Source: Bacillota bacterium (lineage in GTDB: Bacteria > Bacillota > Clostridia > Lachnospirales > Lachnospiraceae). From it: a stretch of DNA of 20,184 bases. Location: NCBI GenBank assembly GCA_023399455.1, contig JAEWPN010000031.1, positions 1-20,184 on the forward strand, written 5' to 3'. Shown here piece after piece: positions 15,214 through 20,184 of this stretch. The notes beneath the pieces were generated by a model that worked only from the letters and a program-made list of their open reading frames with translations, was not told the origin of the DNA and searched no databases. The translations under genes were made by a program, and so were the position numbers. Position 1 is the stretch's first letter. The number at the start of each line of letters is the position of its first letter.

Positions 15214-15406
15214 GGTTTATGGATAGGGCTTTTAGGTTTATTGGTTTAACGAATTAAAGCGATAAAAGGTTTGCTTCAAAGTCGAAATCTGAACATTTTT
15301 ATAGTTGTATTATAAATTAATTCGATTAAAATGTTTTTATATAAATAATGTATTAAATACAAAGTTTTAATTAAAAAAGGGATAAGAAGAAAGCTGGAGG
15401 TTTGGA
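15214..15406 (+). other. AT-rich gap before oppB with a weak promoter candidate
   Basis: No gene is seen. CTGAAC (15289-15294) and TATAAA (15311-15316) with 16 nt between could be a weak promoter for oppBCDF. AACATTTT (15292-15299) and AAAATGTT (15328-15335) form an inverted repeat enclosing a smaller dyad TTAAT-TCG-ATTAA (15317-15329). The composition is very AT-rich, so chance matches are likely. Confidence 0.3.
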
Positions 15407-16393
15407 ATGAAGAAATTTTTAATCAGAAGACTTTTACTCAGTATTGTTATACTGTTTTTTGTTTCTTTCATCATATATTCCATAGAACGCTGCCTGCCAA
15501 CCTCCTATGTGGAAGGAAAGGCAAGACAAATGTCTCAGAAGGCGGGGGCGAGGCCCTATGAGGAGCTGTTGGAGCAGCTGACGGATTCTTACGGACTGGA
15601 AGGAAACATGCTGCAGGGATATGCGAAGTGGCTTTCCAACGCTGTAAAGGGAGAGTTCGGGGATTCATGGGTGTGGAACAAGCCTGTTACTGAGAAATTC
15701 AAGGATGTTATATGGTATTCCTTTGCCATGTCAGGAATATCCTTTGTTTTTCAGGTTATTATAGCTATCCCGCTGGGCGTTCTGTCGGCGCGAAGGCAAT
15801 ACAGCAGGACGGACTATGCGGTGACGGTCTTCGCGCTTATCGGAATATCGCTTCCTACTTTCTTTATAGCGACCTTGTTGAAATGGATATTCTCCATCAA
15901 TCTGGGCTGGTTCGATTTATATGGAGTAGTAGGACGTATGCACGAGCAGCTGTCGAGCTTTGGCAAGGTTCTGGATATGGGCCATCATTTGTTGCTACCT
16001 GTAGTTACGCTTACGGTTGTCAATATCGGTAACCTGATGCGCTATACCCGGACCAATATGCTTGAAGTTCTTAATTCCGACTATATACGTACGGCAAGAG
16101 CCAAAGGGCTTTCTGAGAATAGGGTAATTAATTATCATGCGTTCCGCAATATACTCATCCCTATTGTAACCTTGCTTGGAAGTACGATTCCCACCTTGTT
16201 TGGCGGTGCGATGATTACGGAGACTTTATTTCAGATTCCCGGAATCGGATATACCTCTTATTTGAGCCTGACACAAGGAGACGTACCGTTTACCATGTTC
16301 TATATGGTATTCCTTGCGATACTGACGTTGTTAGGAACACTGATTGCGGATATTTTGTATGCAGTAGTAGACCCCCGGGTCAGGGTAAATTAG
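15407..16393 (+). CDS. oppB: Oligopeptide ABC transporter permease OppB
   Basis: One of two membrane subunits of the peptide importer, 328 residues, normal for OppB/DppB. Six TM helices are at about 10-27, 103-126, 138-163, 193-213, 250-272 and 296-320. The large first outer loop (28-100) carries the usual LTDSYGLEG and GEFGDSWVWNKPV segments. The EAA loop that contacts the ATPases is DYIRTARAKGLSENRVINYHAFRN at 225-248 (broken up for reading: DYIRTARAKG, then LSENRVI). The C-terminal YAVVDPRVRV is typical. GGAGG at 15396-15400 precedes the ATG. Its stop is embedded in the ribosome site of oppC. Confidence 0.95.
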   Translation: MKKFLIRRLLLSIVILFFVSFIIYSIERCLPTSYVEGKARQMSQKAGARPYEELLEQLTDSYGLEGNMLQGYAKWLSNAVKGEFGDSWVWNKPVTEKFKDVIWYSFAMSGISFVFQVIIAIPLGVLSARRQYSRTDYAVTVFALIGISLPTFFIATLLKWIFSINLGWFDLYGVVGRMHEQLSSFGKVLDMGHHLLLPVVTLTVVNIGNLMRYTRTNMLEVLNSDYIRTARAKGLSENRVINYHAFRNILIPIVTLLGSTIPTLFGGAMITETLFQIPGIGYTSYLSLTQGDVPFTMFYMVFLAILTLLGTLIADILYAVVDPRVRVN

Positions 16394-16406
16394 GAGGAGG
16401 GCTGAA

Positions 16407-18173
16407 ATGAGCGAAGACAATAATATGCAGGACAAAGATATTCAGATAGATTTGAAACAGAATCAGAATGAAAGTATCAGCACCTCCGGAGCATTGGATG
16501 ATGAGCAGAGAGTAAAGGTATTATCGCCGGGAGCGTTGGTAGCGAAACGATTTTTTAGAAATAAACTGGCCGTGACAGGACTTATTATTCTGGTGACGAT
16601 GTTTTCCTTTGCTTTTATAGGCGGTATGCTCACTCCTTATGGGGAATCTCAGGTTTTCAGGAAAAATGATGTTATTTTGAAGGACTTCGCCATGATGTCC
16701 GAGAATAAAGACTTTCTTTATACCAATGCGGAAGGGAAGGATTTCCCCTCGATTGCCGGCGCTAAGATGATTTTGGCAGTCAATAATGGGGAGACTACCT
16801 TTGAAGCAAAGGATGTGACTTACTCACTCATAAAAGAGGACGAAAATCTGTATCAGGTTGCGCAGCTTTCTCCGGTAGCCAACGTATTGGCATTAAAGGG
16901 AAAGAACAGCTTTGCTCCGGCGGAAGAAGGCGGTACCGTATCGGAAGCGATGAAGAATGGATATGAGGCGGCTGTTGCGGCAGGAGAAGATAACTTTGAA
17001 GCCGAGGGTGTTTCTTATTATATCGTGAAAAATGGAAAAGAAAGCGCGATTTCCATAATGGACAGAACGGCTCTGGCAAGCAAGAAAGTATTCAGTGCAC
17101 AAGGTGGGACAACACTTTCCTATGAATTTAAGTTAAACGCTGAGAAAGCTTTTAACGATCATGCATCCTCCTTTAGTGCGGATGGAAATACGTACGAGCT
17201 GGAGGCAGGAGAAAATACCGGCTTTATACGCTTGGATGGAGAAGACTATGCGATTATCTCTGCCTATGCGGTTCGTCCGGTAGGCAGCGAGGCACTTTCC
17301 CTGCCCTTTATCAGAGCAGTCCAGGAGTCGGTGCTTGCAAATGAGGCCTCCATGGAATATACGGCGGACGGCGGTGACAGCACACACTATAAGATTGAAA
17401 CGAAGGGAAATGAATTCAAGATTCGCTCTGAGCAGATGACACAGCTCAACGATGATTTCGCATCTCCTAACAAAGCACATTTTATGGGGACTGATGGAAA
17501 CGGCATGGACGTGCTTACCCGGCTGATGTACGGCGGCCGCATCTCCCTGATGATCGGCTTCGTGGCGATTGCTATTGAGATTTTATTCGGAGTGGTCATC
17601 GGTGGCATAGCGGGATACTTTGGGAAATGGATCGATACCATCCTTATGCGTGTGGTGGATGTCGTTATCTGTATTCCGGCGATGCCCTTATATATTATCG
17701 TGGGCTCTATCATGGACTATTACCAGATAGACCCCAGAATTCGTATTTATCTGCTCTGTGCGATTTTGGGACTTATTAACTGGCCTCCTATTGCGAGAAT
17801 GGTGCGCGGACAGATTCTTTCCTTCAGAGAGCAGGAGTTTATGACGGCAACGGAAGCTACGGGTATCCGTGTGTCAAGAAGAATATTCAAGCATTTGATT
17901 CCTAATGTAATCCCTAATCTCATCGTTATCGCAACTATGGGTCTGGGTGAGATCATCATTATGGAGGCGACCTTAAGTTTCCTCGGAATCGGTGTAAAGT
18001 TCCCCTATGCGTCATGGGGCAATATCATCAATTCCGTAAACGATATATTCGTCATGACGAATTATTGGTTCGTATGGATTCCGGCAGGGTTCCTCATATT
18101 GATTACGGTGCTTGGATTTAACTTTGTCGGCGATGGGCTTCGAGATGCGTTTGACCCGAAGATGAAAAGGTAG
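16407..18173 (+). CDS. oppC: Oligopeptide ABC permease OppC with a large extracytoplasmic repeat domain
   Basis: The second permease subunit. Standard OppC proteins are near 300 residues; this one has 588. The N-terminal cytoplasmic tail (1-50) is acidic and Gln/Asn-rich, and TM1 is at about 53-75. The usual GTDGNGMDVLTRLMYGGRIS motif comes only at 361-380, followed by the normal five-TM core and the EAA loop EFMTATEATGIRVSRR at 477-492. The extra 275 or so residues (80-355) lie outside the membrane and consist of four degenerate repeats of about 60 residues. The core has no missing motif, so the transporter should work. The ribosome site AGGAGGAGG overlaps the oppB stop. The insertion in OppA suggests that the two extra parts contact each other, which is inference. 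Confidence 0.93.
   Translation: MSEDNNMQDKDIQIDLKQNQNESISTSGALDDEQRVKVLSPGALVAKRFFRNKLAVTGLIILVTMFSFAFIGGMLTPYGESQVFRKNDVILKDFAMMSENKDFLYTNAEGKDFPSIAGAKMILAVNNGETTFEAKDVTYSLIKEDENLYQVAQLSPVANVLALKGKNSFAPAEEGGTVSEAMKNGYEAAVAAGEDNFEAEGVSYYIVKNGKESAISIMDRTALASKKVFSAQGGTTLSYEFKLNAEKAFNDHASSFSADGNTYELEAGENTGFIRLDGEDYAIISAYAVRPVGSEALSLPFIRAVQESVLANEASMEYTADGGDSTHYKIETKGNEFKIRSEQMTQLNDDFASPNKAHFMGTDGNGMDVLTRLMYGGRISLMIGFVAIAIEILFGVVIGGIAGYFGKWIDTILMRVVDVVICIPAMPLYIIVGSIMDYYQIDPRIRIYLLCAILGLINWPPIARMVRGQILSFREQEFMTATEATGIRVSRRIFKHLIPNVIPNLIVIATMGLGEIIIMEATLSFLGIGVKFPYASWGNIINSVNDIFVMTNYWFVWIPAGFLILITVLGFNFVGDGLRDAFDPKMKR
16749..17423 (+). repeat. Four degenerate ~60-residue repeats inside OppC
   Basis: Protein-level repeats, starting at OppC residues S115, S179, S238 and S298 (spacings 64, 59 and 60). 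Each has a short helix-like part after a conserved Ser (TVSEAMKNGYEAAV, LSYEFKLNAEKAF, LSLPFIRAVQESV) and then a strand pair with F-x-A-x-G/D-x-x-Y-x-I (FEAKDVTYSLI, FEAEGVSYYIV, FSADGNTYELE, and YTADGGDSTHYKI). The alignment was made by eye. No DNA-level repeat is apparent, so the duplication is old. Confidence 0.6.
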
Positions 18174-18182
18174 GTGAGGCAG

Positions 18183-19370
18183 ATGAGCTTTTTTAATAAA
18201 GAAAAAACAAAGGACGCAAACTATATCTCTGCCAGGGAATCCAGAGCGATATCGAAAGAAAATAAGAAAATAACGGATGAAATAGAGAAGAAGCGTAAAC
18301 GTAAGCATATTCCTGAAGAAGAATATGTGACAAAGATGAAGAATCCCGATAATGTTGTGGAATTCGATAACGTGCATACCTATTTCTTCACCGATATCGG
18401 AACGGTTAAATCCGTTGACGGAGTTTCTTTCGACGTGCCGCAAGGCAAGACGGTAGGCATCGTAGGAGAATCCGGCTGCGGAAAGTCAGTGACCAGTCTT
18501 TCTCTGATGCAGCTCGTACAGCGTCCGCAGGGGCAGACGGTGGAGGGTGAGATTCGTTTCAATACCGGAGAGCAGGCGATTAATGTGGTGAACGCGCCTA
18601 TGGAGACGATGCAGAAGCTTCGCGGCAACTACATGTCCATGATATTTCAGGAACCGATGACGAGCCTCAACCCGGTATTCCGTATCGGTTTGCAGGTGGA
18701 TGAGGTCATCGCGCTTCACAATCCCCAAATGAGCAAAGAGGAAGTGAAGAAACGTACGATAGAGATGCTGGAGCTGGTAGGCATTGCCAACAGTGAGGGA
18801 GTGTATAGGATGTACCCTCACGAGTTGTCCGGCGGTATGCGGCAGAGAATTTGTATCGCCATGGGACTGGCGTGCAACCCAAGACTCATCATAGCGGACG
18901 AGCCGACTACGGCGTTAGATGTGACGATTCAGGCGCAGATTCTCGATCTTCTGCGCGGTTTAAAGGATAAGATTAATTCCAGCATTATGCTGATCACCCA
19001 TGACTTAGGCGTAATTGCGGAGATGGCGGACTATGTCGTAGTCATGTATGCCGGCCGCGTGGTGGAGCAGGGAACTGTTCAAGAAATTTTCAATTCTCCC
19101 AAGCACCCTTATACCGTAGGGCTTATGGCATCCAAGCCGGTGGTGGGGAAAGAAATCGACCGTCTTTACAGCATTCCCGGTAAGGTGCCTAACCCGGTCA
19201 ATATGCCGGATTACTGCTATTTCAGGGATCGGTGCGAGAAAAGCGTGGAGGCGTGCATGGGCAAGTATCCCGGGCAGACGTCGCTTAGTCCAACCCACAT
19301 GGTGAACTGTTACCTCTATGAGGAAGGTATGGTCAGCAATAAAAAGAACGAAATGAAGGAGGGAGAATAA
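18183..19370 (+). CDS. oppD: Oligopeptide ABC transporter ATPase OppD
   Basis: A nucleotide-binding subunit, 395 residues from the ATG at 18183. Walker A is GESGCGKS (95-102), the Q-loop IFQEP, the signature LSGGMRQR (215-222), Walker B LIIADEP and the switch His LITHD (H273). The C-terminal oligopeptide domain has four cysteines, C345, C351, C358 and C376, in the C-x5-C-x6-C...C arrangement linked to a 4Fe-4S cluster in mycobacterial OppD. Unusual is a 57-residue Lys/Glu/Arg-rich helical extension before the NBD ([18 protein letters not shown]). A GTG at 18174 is also in frame, but AGGTG at 18172-18176 is 6-7 nt from the ATG, so the ATG is preferred. It lies 9 nt after oppC. Confidence 0.93.
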   Translation: MSFFNKEKTKDANYISARESRAISKENKKITDEIEKKRKRKHIPEEEYVTKMKNPDNVVEFDNVHTYFFTDIGTVKSVDGVSFDVPQGKTVGIVGESGCGKSVTSLSLMQLVQRPQGQTVEGEIRFNTGEQAINVVNAPMETMQKLRGNYMSMIFQEPMTSLNPVFRIGLQVDEVIALHNPQMSKEEVKKRTIEMLELVGIANSEGVYRMYPHELSGGMRQRICIAMGLACNPRLIIADEPTTALDVTIQAQILDLLRGLKDKINSSIMLITHDLGVIAEMADYVVVMYAGRVVEQGTVQEIFNSPKHPYTVGLMASKPVVGKEIDRLYSIPGKVPNPVNMPDYCYFRDRCEKSVEACMGKYPGQTSLSPTHMVNCYLYEEGMVSNKKNEMKEGE

Positions 19371-19372
19371 GA

Positions 19373-20184
19373 ATGAATACAGTTTTAAAAGAAACAGCTT
19401 ATGAACCTCTGAAACACGACGATAACATTTTAGAAGTTTCCCATCTGAAAAAGTATTTTCCAATAAAAGGCGGTGTCTTTTCCAAGGTAGTAGGGCAGGT
19501 AAAGGCGGTGGACGACGTGTCTTTTTCCATTAAGAGGGGAACCACTATGGGATTAGTAGGGGAGTCCGGCTGCGGCAAATCCACCACAGGAAGAACGCTT
19601 CTCCGCCTTATAGACAAGACGGATGGAGAAGTTCTGTTTGCGGGAACGGACATCTACTCCCTTAACAAGAGAGAGATGCGCGCCCTTCGTCCTAAGATGC
19701 AGATTATTTTTCAAGATCCATATTCCAGTCTTTCCCCGAGGCTTCCCGTAGGCGAGATTATCGGAGAAGCAGTTAGAGAGCACAAGCTTGTGCCTAAGAA
19801 CGGGCTGGATGAATATGTAACGAAGATTATGGCTTCCTGTGGTTTGCAGACCTATCATAAGGATCGGTACCCTCATGAGTTTTCGGGCGGACAAAGGCAG
19901 AGAATCTGTATTGCCAGAGCGTTGGCACTGAATCCCGAGTTCATCGTATGCGATGAGCCGGTATCCGCGCTGGATGTATCCATTCAGGCTCAGATCATCA
20001 ACCTGTTAAAAGATTTGCAGGAAGAATTCGGTCTGACGTATCTGTTCATCTCCCACGATTTATCAGTGGTGGAGCATATATCGGATACCGTGGGCGTTAT
20101 GTACCTTGGCAGTATCGTAGAGACCGGCGCTACGGAGGATATTTTTGCGAATCCTCTGCACCCCTATACGAAAGCTCTTTTCAG
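19373..20184 (+). CDS. oppF: Oligopeptide ABC transporter ATPase OppF (partial, runs off the window)
   Basis: The second nucleotide-binding subunit. The frame is open from the ATG at 19373 to the window end (270 codons seen), so the C-terminus is missing. Walker A is GESGCGKS (63-70), the Q-loop [14 protein letters not shown], the signature FSGGQRQR, Walker [13 protein letters not shown] and the H-loop FISHD, and the last visible part is [30 protein letters not shown] near 33-51 is typical of OppF rather than OppD. AAGGAGGGAG at 19357-19366 overlaps the end of oppD, whose stop is 2 nt before this start, so the two ATPases are coupled. Confidence 0.95.
   Translation, partial: MNTVLKETAYEPLKHDDNILEVSHLKKYFPIKGGVFSKVVGQVKAVDDVSFSIKRGTTMGLVGESGCGKSTTGRTLLRLIDKTDGEVLFAGTDIYSLNKREMRALRPKMQIIFQDPYSSLSPRLPVGEIIGEAVREHKLVPKNGLDEYVTKIMASCGLQTYHKDRYPHEFSGGQRQRICIARALALNPEFIVCDEPVSALDVSIQAQIINLLKDLQEEFGLTYLFISHDLSVVEHISDTVGVMYLGSIVETGATEDIFANPLHPYTKALF

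Noticed and set aside
4895..15317. Identical 13-mers TTGTATTATAAAT at 4895 and 15305, both upstream of operons
   Set aside because: A few 13-nt repeats are expected by chance in an AT-biased 20-kb sequence, and the two lie at different distances from promoters and genes.
18174..18182. GTG at 18174 as the oppD start
   Set aside because: It would place AAAAGG only 3 nt away and begin directly at the oppC stop; the ATG at 18183 has better spacing from AGGTG.
1..20184. CRISPR array, tRNA, rRNA, insertion sequence or phage genes
   Set aside because: No regularly spaced repeats, cloverleaf, transposase or phage protein was seen by eye on either strand.

Overview
The window looks like a chromosomal segment of an anaerobic, Gram-positive Clostridia bacterium, probably a Lachnospiraceae relative. 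This is inferred from strong AGGAGG-type ribosome sites, the non-canonical araA-araB-araD operon, an M3B oligoendopeptidase, a lipoprotein OppA and an oversized OppC of a kind I associate with that family. No phage, transposon, CRISPR, rRNA or tRNA signal was found. All genes lie on the + strand except one hemerythrin-like gene.

Left part (1-4900): an ABC-class ATPase of the RNA-binding PF09818 type converges on a minus-strand hemerythrin-fold gene that has lost four of seven expected iron ligands, with a hairpin terminator between them. Next come a membrane-anchored Mrr-type nuclease and a Cache-HAMP chemoreceptor that ends at a strong terminator.

Centre (4900-9050): an arabinose operon (isomerase, FGGY ribulokinase, ribulose-5-phosphate 4-epimerase) converts L-arabinose to D-xylulose 5-phosphate. 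It has a good sigma-A-type promoter, a leader of about 190 nt containing competing base pairings and a perfect 14-bp palindrome, and a 14-bp terminator stem. No arabinose transporter or regulator lies in the window.

Middle right (9050-12740): an uncharacterised 216-residue protein, then a MarR regulator (FabT-like), an M3B oligoendopeptidase and a 4-TM membrane protein in one apparent transcription unit. The uncharacterised gene and the peptidase gene start in nearly identical leaders, each with an 8-codon mini-ORF whose TGA stop overlaps the gene's ATG.

Right part (12740-20184): an oligopeptide ABC transporter operon oppA-oppB-oppC-oppD-oppF, cut off by the window end inside oppF. The lipoprotein OppA has an insertion of about 135 residues. 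OppC carries about 275 residues between its first two membrane helices instead of the usual short loop, built from four degenerate repeats of about 60 residues. With the peptidase upstream, the right half reads as a peptide uptake and breakdown region. The OppC repeat domain, the twin mini-ORF leaders, the ara leader and the ligand-poor hemerythrin are the points most worth following up.
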